Origin: Priestia iocasae
GTDB lineage: Bacteria; Bacillota; Bacilli; Bacillales; Bacillaceae_H
DNA length: 64,000 nt
Assembly: GCF_016909075.1 (NCBI RefSeq)
Contig: NZ_JAFBFC010000003.1
Span: forward strand, 248,001-312,000
Direction of reading: 5' to 3'
Shown here: piece after piece, positions 17,347-25,169 of the stretch
Layout of the letters: each line of letters opens with the position of its first letter
Numbering within the stretch: the stretch's first letter is position 1
Notes under the pieces: generated by a model
The model's database searches: none
The model's input: the letters and a program-made list of their open reading frames with translations, nothing else
Told to the model about the DNA's origin: nothing
Program-made: the position numbers and the translations under genes

Positions 17347-18729
17347 TTACATTTTAGGAAGTAAGATTGTAAATGTGGCGCCTTTATTTTCTATACTTCT
17401 TACACGAACACTTCCACCGTGTAGCTTTACAATCGTCTGAACAATTGACAAACCGAGCCCTGTTCCTTCTATGTCTCGTGTTCTGGCAACATCCGCTCGG
17501 TAAAAACGCTCAAAGATTCGAGATTGTTCACTATGTGACAGGCCAATTCCTGTATCTTGTATTTCAACGGTGACAAATTTTGTTTCATCGACAGCTGACA
17601 CAGTGATACTGCCATTTTCCACATTATACTTAATCGCATTTGACAGTAAATTGTCCCAGACAGCATAAAGCAGCTGTGGATCTCCATTCACTTCTACATC
17701 TTTAAAGGAATAACGAATCATGATATTCTTTTCACTCATCGCCCATTGATGTTGATGGATGACCTCCTTCAACTGCTGTGATAAAGAAAAGACTTTCTTT
17801 TCTACCAAATCTGTCTTTTGATCTAAGGAAGCAAGTAATAGTAATTGTTTTGTCATCAGAGACAAGCGGTAAATTTCACGATTCACAATGTCAATGTATT
17901 CTTTCTTTTCTTCGGTCGTTAACGAATGACCTTGGAGTAAGTCCATATAGCCACGAATAGTTGACAGCGGGGATTGAATATCATGTGAAATATTAGAAAT
18001 AAATTCTTTGCGCATATCGTCTAATTGCTCAAGTTTACTCGCCATTTCTGTAAATCGATTGGCTAATGACCCAATCTCATCTTGTCGTTTAATATCAAGT
18101 TCAATGGAGAAGTCACCTTGTGCTAATTGCTTCGTTACGAACGTTAACTTTGAGATTGGCCTCACTAGAAAGTGCGTGTTGACAAGGACAAACCCGATGC
18201 TAAACACAATCGTCAGCAGTAACAGCCACCCAAATAATAGGTGTATTTCGTTAAAGAGCAGTTTAATATCTGGTCGCATAAAAAGTGCATACTGTTTATT
18301 ATCATGCTCAAATGGAACGCCAACGGTATTTTTTAACTCATTAGCAAAAAAGCCTGTTACAAAAAATTCCTTTGGAAATAAAGCGATTCCATGATACCCT
18401 TTCCCTTGTAAGACTTGCTGTTGAACAGTAGTAGACAACGTTTGATCTCGAAACGGTGAACCGTAAAAAGCTGCGTCTCCCGTCTCATCTACTACATAGA
18501 GTTGATATCCAATTGAAGCGATATGTTCAAAATAACGTGCTAACGGTAATTGCTCTTGAGTCGTGATGTATTCAGTGATTTCTTGAGCAAATTTCATGTT
18601 CTTTAAATCATTTTCAGCTTTTAAGTTACGTTGATAATAGACATTGGAAAGGGCAAATGCGATGACGGCACTTCCTAACATAATGACAATGGTCGTCAAC
18701 GTGAACTTACTATAAAGAGACCTCATCAT
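17347..18729 (-). CDS. hssS: Haem-responsive sensor histidine kinase HssS
   Basis: 460 residues. Membrane segments at about 11-31 and 164-186 bracket a 130-residue outer sensor region containing FYGSPFR, YHGIALF, FVTGFFANE, TVGVPFEHD and LFMRPDIK, all near-identical to HssS. A HAMP domain follows (about 187-240), then HisKA with phospho-acceptor H249 (ISNISHDIQSPLS), the same number as in staphylococcal HssS, and an HATPase domain (NAIKYN, DTGIGL, GTGLGLSIV). It phosphorylates HssR on haem stress. Start overlaps the hssR stop by 4 bases. Confidence 0.92.
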   Translation of the reverse strand: MMRSLYSKFTLTTIVIMLGSAVIAFALSNVYYQRNLKAENDLKNMKFAQEITEYITTQEQLPLARYFEHIASIGYQLYVVDETGDAAFYGSPFRDQTLSTTVQQQVLQGKGYHGIALFPKEFFVTGFFANELKNTVGVPFEHDNKQYALFMRPDIKLLFNEIHLLFGWLLLLTIVFSIGFVLVNTHFLVRPISKLTFVTKQLAQGDFSIELDIKRQDEIGSLANRFTEMASKLEQLDDMRKEFISNISHDIQSPLSTIRGYMDLLQGHSLTTEEKKEYIDIVNREIYRLSLMTKQLLLLASLDQKTDLVEKKVFSLSQQLKEVIHQHQWAMSEKNIMIRYSFKDVEVNGDPQLLYAVWDNLLSNAIKYNVENGSITVSAVDETKFVTVEIQDTGIGLSHSEQSRIFERFYRADVARTRDIEGTGLGLSIVQTIVKLHGGSVRVRSIENKGATFTILLPKM

Positions 18730-19400
18730 TTCCTCGCCTCGAGTGAGTAGCCAATTCCACGCACGGTTTTAATCCGAAAATCATCTGTCACAGTAGAAAA
18801 CCGACCTCTTAACCGTTTTATATGTACATCAATCGTTCGCTCATCACCTTCATAATCAATGCCCCATACATTTTCAATTAAATGATTTCGCGAAAATACT
18901 TGATTCGGATGCGATGCGAGTAAATAAAGCAGTTCAAACTCTTTTAGTGGCAATAAGAAAACATGCTCACCAACTTGAATTTCATAGCTTTTTTTATTAA
19001 TCGTTGTTGAACCTACTGTTAAAACAGACTCACTTTCTTTTTCATACCTTCTTAATAAAGCCTTCATTCGAAACAGCAGCTCCTTTGGCTCAAATGGCTT
19101 TACAAGATAGTCATCTGTTCCTGCTTCGTATCCTTTTTCTTTATCATTAATTTCGCCTTTTGCTGTTAATAGAATGACGGGTAGATCAAAGTGTCTCCGT
19201 ATTTCTTCCGTCAGGGCGTACCCATCCATCACCGGCATCATAATGTCAACAATCGCTAAATCAATGAACTCATTTTCTACCTTATGTAAAGCATCTTCTC
19301 CGTTTTTAGCTTGTATCACATAATAGCCTGCTTCTTGTAAATGAATGCTCACTACCTTTCGAATATGAGCATCATCATCAGCAATTAAAATTCTTCTCAT
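18726..19400 (-). CDS. hssR: Haem-responsive response regulator HssR
   Basis: 224 residues, the same length as S. aureus HssR. Receiver domain with D8-D10 acidic pocket, phospho-acceptor D52 (VDIMMPVMDG) and switch residues T79/K101 region (LLTAKG, VKPFEPKELLFR). OmpR-type winged helix (about 130-222) with the DYEGDERTIDVHIKRLRGRF stretch that matches HssR closely. It activates hrtBA through the direct-repeat box. First gene of hssRS; upstream a cre-like TGTGAACGTTTTCG (19495-19508, two mismatches) could add catabolite control, which is speculative. Confidence 0.92.
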   Translation of the reverse strand: MRRILIADDDAHIRKVVSIHLQEAGYYVIQAKNGEDALHKVENEFIDLAIVDIMMPVMDGYALTEEIRRHFDLPVILLTAKGEINDKEKGYEAGTDDYLVKPFEPKELLFRMKALLRRYEKESESVLTVGSTTINKKSYEIQVGEHVFLLPLKEFELLYLLASHPNQVFSRNHLIENVWGIDYEGDERTIDVHIKRLRGRFSTVTDDFRIKTVRGIGYSLEARK

Positions 19401-19635
19401 TCAACTCTCTCCTTACATCGTTCCTACTAGCATAAGCAAATTTCTCCTTTATTAAAACGTACTCGTTGCCATGATTTACGTCAATTGACAGTCTTGTGAA
19501 CGTTTTCGTTTTAAAAACAAAACATTCATGTTACATTAACAATTAGACATATTTTCCAATCGTGATAAATGGAGTGAAAGCAGATTTCCTCATTGACCGC
19601 TTCGAGGAATTACAAACCTATATTGAAAATGGCAT

Positions 19636-19671
19636 ACAAAAAAGCTAGAGGTTTTCTTCCCCTCTAGCTTT
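19636..19671 (-). terminator. Terminator of the 52-residue peptide gene
   Basis: 11-bp perfect stem AAAGCTAGAGG/CCTCTAGCTTT with a 9-base loop, followed on the minus strand by a T run (TTTTTTTG with the stem end). It lies 28 bases after the peptide stop. Confidence 0.75.
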
Positions 19672-19698
19672 CTAGACTTGTAGAGCGTCATGCGCTTT

Positions 19699-19857
19699 TT
19701 ATTTCGATTTATATAAAAGCATATCTAGCTTGCCATCTTTTAAAAACTTCACTGCTTTCTGTACGGCAGCTGCTTCCGATGGAGTTTTCCACGCAACGAG
19801 TAGAAGAGCAATCACAAAACTTACCGTAAGCCATAACTTCTTTCGCTTTTTTCTCAT
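19699..19857 (-). CDS. Small exported peptide, 52 residues, unknown function
   Basis: ATG at 19857 preceded by AATGGAGGAAATCTAA (strong site, good spacing); stop TAA at 19699. The protein is a strongly basic start (MRKKRKK), one hydrophobic helix (LWLTVSFVIALLLVAW), a possible signal-peptidase site near PSEAAA, and a 25-residue basic tail (VQKAVKFLKDGKLDMLLYKS). It has its own terminator. No family recognised. It could be a secreted signal or antimicrobial-type peptide or a small membrane protein. Real coding is supported by ribosome-binding site, composition and terminator together. Confidence 0.6.
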   Translation of the reverse strand: MRKKRKKLWLTVSFVIALLLVAWKTPSEAAAVQKAVKFLKDGKLDMLLYKSK

Positions 19858-19994
19858 TTAGATTTCCTCCATTTATGTAACCGTGATGTTTTATATAAAA
19901 TACTCATTAAAGTCGATGAATGATCTGAGTCATTAGTACGAACCTACTAAAAAAGGTATTATCCGAAACCGTAATTTGATATTATAAAATTTAT

Positions 19995-20014
19995 CATTCT
20001 ACCTCAATAGAATG
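19995..20014. repeat. Inverted repeat CATTCTA-N6-TAGAATG before the FHA regulator
   Basis: Perfect 7-bp arms, 57 bases upstream of the start of the FHA-winged-helix gene. It may be an autoregulatory operator or part of the promoter. No other gene is seen in the 210 bases between the small peptide and this regulator. Confidence 0.35.
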
Positions 20015-20070
20015 AACATGATATTTACATAATAACATTCTGACAAATTAAAAAATGGAGAAGGTACGAA

Positions 20071-20760
20071 ATGAACTCTTTCTATTTAATCGTCGAACAA
20101 GCGCCTCCTTTTGAGGCAGGGTCTTCGATTCCATTACAACTAACAAATATGATTATCGGTAGACAGCGAGATGATTGGACACCACAAATCGCACTCACGA
20201 ATGCGTTTGTGTCTCGAAAACATGCTTGTCTTTATGTAGAAGAACATCAACTATTTATCATGGACTTAAATAGTAAACATGGAACAGAAGTGAATGGGGT
20301 AAAATTAGAGCCGCACGTCCCCGCTGCATTAAAGCCTTCTGATAAAATTACGCTCGCGAATGCGATGGTCTCTTTTTACCTTTCAACCAATTTGGATGAA
20401 ACGATGGACCTTACACCTCTTTTGAACGAAACGCCACGTGTGTCATTGACACTCGAACCGATTAAACAAATGGTCTATGTAGACGATCAAACATATCCAT
20501 TTTCATCAAAAGAATTTCAATTTTTAGAGATGCTGCTACGCCAACAAGAACAGTTCGTCTCCCAAGATGATCTTAAAAAGCGTGTATGGCCTGAGCGTCT
20601 TTTAGAAGATGAAGATGTACCAAACGTTGGCTCAGAAGAAATGGCCTCACTGCTTTATCGCATTCGGAAGCAACTAAAAGACTACATCACCATTGAATCC
20701 ATTCGTGGAAAAGGCTACATTTTGCATGTAAATGAAAAAGTGGAGTATGCACCACGTTAG
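20071..20760 (+). CDS. FHA domain-winged helix transcriptional regulator
   Basis: 229 residues. N-terminal FHA phosphothreonine-binding domain (about 5-110) with every signature residue: G30-R31, S48-R49-K50-H51, N67-S68, G71-T72 and N75-G76. C-terminal OmpR/PhoB-type winged helix (about 130-222; FSSKEFQFLEMLLRQ and IESIRGKGYILHV). There is no receiver domain and no DNA-binding activator domain of BTAD type, so control is probably by docking to a Ser/Thr-phosphorylated partner instead of aspartate phosphorylation. This is the reverse domain order of mycobacterial EmbR. Monocistronic with GGAGAAGG site and terminator. Target genes unknown. Confidence 0.85.
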   Translation: MNSFYLIVEQAPPFEAGSSIPLQLTNMIIGRQRDDWTPQIALTNAFVSRKHACLYVEEHQLFIMDLNSKHGTEVNGVKLEPHVPAALKPSDKITLANAMVSFYLSTNLDETMDLTPLLNETPRVSLTLEPIKQMVYVDDQTYPFSSKEFQFLEMLLRQQEQFVSQDDLKKRVWPERLLEDEDVPNVGSEEMASLLYRIRKQLKDYITIESIRGKGYILHVNEKVEYAPR

Positions 20761-20770
20761 AAGGATACGT

Positions 20771-20811
20771 AAAAAACCATAGGAACACGTATATGTCCTA
20801 CGGTTTTTTTC
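20771..20811 (+). terminator. Terminator after the FHA regulator
   Basis: 10-bp stem AACCATAGGA/TCCTACGGTT with one G-U pair, 11-base loop, A run before and T7 after; usable on both strands. Confidence 0.8.
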
Positions 20812-20871
20812 ATTCAGTACTAGTTTCTCTCCCGCTACGTAAACACGGTGTGCTTGAAAGTCGATTTCCAT
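20812..20871 (-). pseudogene. Possible relic of a response-regulator DNA-binding domain
   Basis: About 20 codons reading MEIDFQAHRVYVAGEKLVLN, which resembles the first strands of an OmpR-type winged helix (L-x-I-D-x-x-x-H-R-V-x-V-x-G). The frame has a stop just upstream and runs into the terminator at 20771-20811. No ribosome-binding site. Chance resemblance is quite possible. Confidence 0.2.
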
Positions 20872-20987
20872 GTGTCAAAGCAATGACCATTTGACCTATC
20901 CATCATCCTTTTATAAGGAAAAACTCACCGTTTTTTTAACAATATTTACAGCTATCAGTCTATTTAAAATTTTAATAGAATAAATGT

Positions 20988-21614
20988 ATGAAAACTTTAC
21001 AGAAATGTCTCATAACTTTATCGTTGTCCGTCCCTCTTGTTTTTGGTTTTAGTATCACACATTCAGAAGCTTCGACTACTCATACGGTGCAGTCTGGTGA
21101 TACGATGTGGAAAATCGCTGTGAAATACCAAGTTGGGGTTGCCGAAATTATTAGCGCAAATCCTTCTGTTAAGAATGCAAATCTTATCTATCCTGGTCAG
21201 CAGCTAACCATTCCACAAAAGAATGCGACTAGAGCGGCTGAATTAAAAGTCGTAGATTTAGTCAATGTAGAAAGAGCTAAATACAACCTCCCTCCGTTAA
21301 AAGAAAACTGGGAATTATCAAGGGTAGCTCGCTTTAAGTCACAAGACATGATTGATAAAAATTATTTTAATCATAATTCTCCTACATACGGAAGTCCGTT
21401 TGATATGATTAAAAACTTTGGCATTCAGTATCGTGCAGCTGGAGAAAACATTGCTGCTGGTCAGCAAACGCCTGAAGATGTTGTGAAAGCATGGATGAAC
21501 AGCGATGGTCATCGTAAAAACATCCTTTCTACTCAATACAAAGAAATTGGTGTAGGCTATGTAAAAGGCGGTTCATACGGTCATTACTGGACGCAAATGT
21601 TTATTTCTCGATAA
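20988..21614 (+). CDS. Secreted LysM-CAP domain protein (YkwD-like)
   Basis: 208 residues: signal peptide (about 1-29, cleavage near SEAST), one LysM domain (about 31-75; HTVQSGDTMWKIAVKYQVGV, YPGQQLTIP) and a CAP/SCP domain (about 85-206) with VNVERAKYNLPPLKEN, FNHNSPTYGSPFDM, GENIAAGQ and NSDGHRKNILS. It is exported and held on peptidoglycan. Bacillus CAP proteins of this kind (YkwD, spore-coat YabG-linked forms) have no agreed activity. The start codon is followed directly after TAGAATAA with only a weak ribosome-binding site (ATTTTAATAGA). Confidence 0.88.
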   Translation: MKTLQKCLITLSLSVPLVFGFSITHSEASTTHTVQSGDTMWKIAVKYQVGVAEIISANPSVKNANLIYPGQQLTIPQKNATRAAELKVVDLVNVERAKYNLPPLKENWELSRVARFKSQDMIDKNYFNHNSPTYGSPFDMIKNFGIQYRAAGENIAAGQQTPEDVVKAWMNSDGHRKNILSTQYKEIGVGYVKGGSYGHYWTQMFISR

Positions 21615-21628
21615 CATGACACAACAAA

Positions 21629-21667
21629 AAAGCCACGCTGTCTAACCATTCGACAACGTGGCTTTTG
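21629..21667. terminator. Shared convergent terminator
   Basis: 10-bp stem AAAAGCCACG/CGTGGCTTTT with inner GTC/GAC pairing; A run on one side, T run on the other. It serves the LysM-CAP gene from the left and the small membrane-protein gene from the right. Confidence 0.85.
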
Positions 21668-21850
21668 TTATGCTTGCTTGTTTGTGTGATGAATATATTT
21701 TACTAGCTTTGTAACACCCATCATGTTACACGTGACACTCCCGATTAAGACAATAACCCATAACGAAAACGGGACATTCACAAATAAGAGAATCAACAGC
21801 AGTACAATTCCAACAAGTACAAACCCCATTCCTTGACGCATAACTCTCAT
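21668..21850 (-). CDS. Small two-helix membrane protein
   Basis: 60 residues; AAAGGAG lies 9 bases before the ATG. Two hydrophobic helices, about 8-25 (MGFVLVGIVLLLILLFVNV) and 29-45, ending in a basic, histidine-containing tail. It follows the MFS gene on the same strand by 54 bases and may be co-transcribed with it. No family recognised. Confidence 0.6.
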   Translation of the reverse strand: MRVMRQGMGFVLVGIVLLLILLFVNVPFSLWVIVLIGSVTCNMMGVTKLVKYIHHTNKQA

Positions 21851-21904
21851 GATGCAAAACTCCTTTTACAACGATTGACTTTAACAAATTTCATTGATTG
21901 CTTT

Positions 21905-23152
21905 TTAACCTAAAATTATTTCTTCGCTACTCGTTACGACTTCATCGTCATTCACCGTTAAACGAGCTCGACTAACAAGTAACCATATCGCGGAAAGTAA
22001 AAGCAGCAAACCCGCTAGTAAAAATGAAAAACGGGGACCATATATATCTGTGATATAGCCCATTAACAGTGTCGCTAGTCCAAACGTTCCGAAGATAACA
22101 GATTCTTGAGCGGCATATACTTTCGACAACTTACTATCGCTTACACTCATTTGAACAAGTGTGTCTTGCCCAACAGCTTTTAGCACATTGGCAATTCCAT
22201 AAGAGAGAGATAGAATGAGAGCAAGCCATGGTGTAGAGATTCCACTTAACAAAAGAGTGGCTCCACTTACGATGCATGCTCCTCCTACAATCACCATTTT
22301 TAGATGCTTCGTTAATAATTGACTATATTTCAAGCTCAGTGTGCCTGCAATCATACATCCAAGCGCAAAGCTTGCATTCATATATCCCCACCACTGCTCA
22401 CCAACTTGAAGCACCTGCTCCACATACACATACATAATAGCTGCTACCCAAACGACATTCGCAATGGCCTCAATGAATTGAACACCACTAATCATTCGAA
22501 GAGAAGGTGTCTGCCAGATGATTCTCCAGCCTTCTTTCATGCCAGCTTGTCTAGAGCTTCGTTTCTCGTTTACTCTTTTATCATTGGGCACGCTCAAAAG
22601 AAACATCATCACGGTTGAGAGTACAAATAAGAAAAACGTAAGCCAAAGCACCCATTTCCCACCAATTAATGCAACGAATACACCCGAAGCTGCCCATCCT
22701 ACTAATTGGATGATTTCAAAAATTGTCGCTAAAAATCCGTTTGCTTTTAAAAGCTGATTCCGCTCTACAAGCTGAGGGATGAGCGCATGTTGCGCAGGAC
22801 TCGCCCAGCCGTCTAAAAATGCAATACCTATAACCATTACGAATAAGACTGCTAGCGGATAACTGCCTAGAAAAAAAGAGACGAACAGCACCATACTAAG
22901 CGCGAGTATTGTTTTTCCCAGCTGAGAATACGCAAGCAATCCTTTCAATGAATACCGATCTAAAAGAAGCGGTGCGAGAATTCCACTTAAGAACCGAGAC
23001 GTTGTAATAAAAAAGGGTACAAGTGCCATATAAATGGCTGCACCTGTTTCAGCGTAAATAATCGCCATTATCCCTACAATGTAAAGTACATCAGCCGCAT
23101 TTGCCAATGATTGCCCAATCCAAAGAAAACGGAATGATTGTTTGTTCACCAT
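21905..23152 (-). CDS. MFS drug-efflux-type transporter (DHA3 / MefA-like)
   Basis: 415 residues with 12 predicted membrane helices and the start MVNKQSFRFLWIGQSLANAADVLY typical of the DHA3 (macrolide-efflux, Mef-type) family; LDRYSLKGLL is the loop 2-3 region. It would export a drug or other amphipathic compound by proton antiport; the substrate is not readable. The start codon lies inside a 17-bp mRNA hairpin preceded by an 8-residue reading frame MFTIFVQN, so translation is probably regulated (see findings). A small membrane-protein gene follows. Confidence 0.85.
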   Translation of the reverse strand: MVNKQSFRFLWIGQSLANAADVLYIVGIMAIIYAETGAAIYMALVPFFITTSRFLSGILAPLLLDRYSLKGLLAYSQLGKTILALSMVLFVSFFLGSYPLAVLFVMVIGIAFLDGWASPAQHALIPQLVERNQLLKANGFLATIFEIIQLVGWAASGVFVALIGGKWVLWLTFFLFVLSTVMMFLLSVPNDKRVNEKRSSRQAGMKEGWRIIWQTPSLRMISGVQFIEAIANVVWVAAIMYVYVEQVLQVGEQWWGYMNASFALGCMIAGTLSLKYSQLLTKHLKMVIVGGACIVSGATLLLSGISTPWLALILSLSYGIANVLKAVGQDTLVQMSVSDSKLSKVYAAQESVIFGTFGLATLLMGYITDIYGPRFSFLLAGLLLLLSAIWLLVSRARLTVNDDEVVTSSEEIILG

Positions 23153-23206
23153 ATTTTGTTCTCCCTTTCTCTATTCAATTGTCAGTTTTGAACAAATATG
23201 GTGAAC
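23144..23206 (-). promoter_or_regulatory. Start-site-sequestering hairpin of the MFS mRNA
   Basis: GTTCACCATATTTGTTC at 23206-23190 pairs with GAACAAAATATGGTGAAC at 23161-23144 on the transcript (17 bp, one bulged A). The ATG of the MFS gene (23152-23150) is inside the stem and its GGGAG ribosome-binding site sits at the loop edge. The upstream arm overlaps the codons of the short leader frame. Confidence 0.7.
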
Positions 23207-23208
23207 AT
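23182..23208 (-). CDS. Leader peptide candidate MFTIFVQN
   Basis: Eight-codon frame ATG-TTC-ACC-ATA-TTT-GTT-CAA-AAC-TGA directly upstream of the MFS gene; a GTG one codon earlier is an alternative start. GGGAGG at 23225-23230 lies 13-16 bases away, longer than ideal. The core TIFV resembles the IFVI stalling motif of the ErmC leader. Its codons form the upstream arm of the sequestering hairpin. Confidence 0.4.
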   Translation of the reverse strand: MFTIFVQN

Positions 23209-23296
23209 CACATTGGACTTTATGCCTCCCGAACAGTTAAATTATGTATATCATACCATAAAATAAGGAATGATTTGCTATTTTTCCAAAAATCAC

Positions 23297-23851
23297 TTAC
23301 AGATGTTTTATCACACGACAAGGATTTCCTACTGCAACTGTATTAGCGGGGATATCTTTTGTCACAACACTTCCTGCACCAATAACGGCATTGTCTCCAA
23401 TTGTCACACCTGGATTAATGATTACTCCTCCCCCAACCCAAACGTTATCGCCAATTGTAACAGGTACACCTGACTCTAAGCCGGAGTTACGAGTCTCTGC
23501 ATCTAGTGGATGTGTAGCTGTATAGATGTGAACACCGGGTGCAAACATGCAGTTTGATCCAATTCGAACTTCACACACGTCTAAAATGATGCAGTCAAAG
23601 TTAGCAAAAAAGTTTTCACCAACATGAATGTTTGAACCATAATCACAGCGAAAGGTTGGCTCTACATATACATTTTCTCCTGTTGACCCAAATAACTCTT
23701 TTAATAGTCTCTTGCGCTCTTCATATTGTGCTTCAGTTGTTTCGTTTACTAAACGCGTTAAGCGACGCGCATTCTCACGTTCTTTCACCAATTGCTCATC
23801 CCAAGGCTGGTACAACGCTCCTGCTAACATTTTCTCTTTTTCTGCTTTCAT
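23297..23851 (-). CDS. maa: Maltose/galactoside O-acetyltransferase (LbH family)
   Basis: 184 residues: an N-terminal Mac domain (about 1-58; [21 protein letters not shown]) followed by a left-handed beta-helix built of hexapeptide repeats (about 60-182; [61 protein letters not shown]). The His in TATHPLD is the catalytic base of the family. It transfers acetyl from acetyl-CoA to the 6-hydroxyl of maltose, glucose or related sugars. Follows the kinase-like/DUF1349 gene by 10 bases, so co-transcribed. Confidence 0.9.
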   Translation of the reverse strand: MKAEKEKMLAGALYQPWDEQLVKERENARRLTRLVNETTEAQYEERKRLLKELFGSTGENVYVEPTFRCDYGSNIHVGENFFANFDCIILDVCEVRIGSNCMFAPGVHIYTATHPLDAETRNSGLESGVPVTIGDNVWVGGGVIINPGVTIGDNAVIGAGSVVTKDIPANTVAVGNPCRVIKHL

Positions 23852-23861
23852 GAAGTACCTC

Positions 23862-24971
23862 CTAAACTAATAATTCTTTTATGATAAGCTCATCCACATG
23901 AACTTCATATCCATCTTTAATTGGACTACAACAATAAAAGCCGCACATTACTTCTTTAGCGTCATCATGCAAGTGCGCAACACGCAATTGAATCCATTCT
24001 GATTCAACTAGTGCATGAATGACATAATCTTTTCCTGTGCGAGTGATCCGAAACGTCAACTCCGTAACATTGCTCTGAATTGGCTGAGTTGACCAATCTG
24101 AATAGCCTAAATTTGTTACTACGGCTCCTAACTTAGCAGGATTATCTAGCTCATATTCCATAGAAGTCTTTATCCAATTCTCTTCATCAATTCGAATCAT
24201 TAAGCCTGCTTGGTCAAACTGATGCTTTGGATTGAAGCGCACTTTTGTTGTCATAACGAAATCACGATCTGTATTTACATATAAAAAATGACCATTGTCG
24301 TTTTGAAATCCGTAGTGAGTACGTTGCCAGAAATCAGTAATGGGATCCGTCTTCACATATAAAGAACCGTTTTTAACGCTCCAAACTGATGGCTCATGTA
24401 ACCAATTTAGCTGAGGATTTAATGAATCGTTAAATGTCTCATGTAAAATAATTTGTGGCCCTCTTTCAATACACTCATCACGAACAATGATCATATCAGC
24501 CTGTTCTTTTGGTGCATCAATAGAATATTGAATATCTTTCGCTATTTTCCAACTATCTTTATCCATTACTACATTACATTCATCCGCTCGAGAAAATCCA
24601 GTCTCATACGTACAATCTATCCATACTGTAAGATCATACATATCCCGATATAGATTTTTTAAAATAAAAAGTCCATCTACAACAACAATATCTACTTCTT
24701 TTTCTTTGAATGCTGCAATGTCCTCCATTTTGTTTTTTAATGAATGTTCATAAATGTATTTACCTGTATTTTTATCATTTAAGGCCTCTACTGATAAGTT
24801 GTACGACACAGGTACATGATGATGAATAACCGAGTAGCCATCTTCCTTCAATACATTCGTCATTTCTGTTGCCACTTGTTCATGCTCAGAAAAAAAGATA
24901 CCGCTTACACCAATAAATAAAGGACCCTTTGCTTTTTTCTTACGATTAATTAACTCTAGCAACTTGTTCAT
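23862..24971 (-). CDS. Kinase-like protein lacking its P-loop, fused to DUF1349
   Basis: 369 residues from the ATG at 24971 (AAAGGAG 7 bases upstream; a longer frame adds 6 residues). Residues 15-175 follow the uridine kinase/PRK-like NTPase pattern ([56 protein letters not shown]). The Walker A motif, however, is [12 protein letters not shown] at 21-32, without the GKS/T lysine, so ATP binding is doubtful. Residues 180-369 are a DUF1349 (concanavalin-like, REE1/YmaE-type) beta-sandwich: [45 protein letters not shown]. It is in an operon with maa and is preceded by a palindromic operator. Function unknown; a sugar-binding or metabolic role is suggested by context. Confidence 0.7.
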   Translation of the reverse strand: MNKLLELINRKKKAKGPLFIGVSGIFFSEHEQVATEMTNVLKEDGYSVIHHHVPVSYNLSVEALNDKNTGKYIYEHSLKNKMEDIAAFKEKEVDIVVVDGLFILKNLYRDMYDLTVWIDCTYETGFSRADECNVVMDKDSWKIAKDIQYSIDAPKEQADMIIVRDECIERGPQIILHETFNDSLNPQLNWLHEPSVWSVKNGSLYVKTDPITDFWQRTHYGFQNDNGHFLYVNTDRDFVMTTKVRFNPKHQFDQAGLMIRIDEENWIKTSMEYELDNPAKLGAVVTNLGYSDWSTQPIQSNVTELTFRITRTGKDYVIHALVESEWIQLRVAHLHDDAKEVMCGFYCCSPIKDGYEVHVDELIIKELLV

Positions 24972-25013
24972 ATTAACTCTCCTTTGCAACCCATAACATA
25001 CTATTAACGTAAC

Positions 25014-25031
25014 AGGTTAAACGGTTAACCT
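25014..25031 (-). promoter_or_regulatory. Palindrome AGGTTAA-ACGG-TTAACCT
   Basis: Perfect 7-bp arms around ACGG, 43 bases upstream of the start of the kinase-like/DUF1349 gene. The 18-base size and central CG resemble LacI-family operators. No cognate regulator is adjacent; the LacI-type protein at 28176 is a possible but unproven candidate. Confidence 0.5.
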
Positions 25032-25169
25032 AAAGGTAAAATTTTTTACTCTCCTTTTCTCTTACAATAACACACCCCTTGCCACTCTCTCCAGACCTAT
25101 TGACGGAATATAGAAGACAAGGGATGGTAAAAGCGGAGTTCGGCTTAGCCTTTTAACATCATTTATGTA

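Noticed and set aside
19574-19648. Short GTG frame (MKADFLIDRFEELQTYIENG...) upstream of the small exported peptide
   Set aside because: Only 24 codons, reads into the terminator stem and has no partner; could be a gene relic but cannot be supported.
25055-25135. Possible structured RNA (CCCTTG/CAAGGG pairing) left of the kinase-like operon
   Set aside because: Short arms with a long loop and no recognisable riboswitch core; likely chance pairing.
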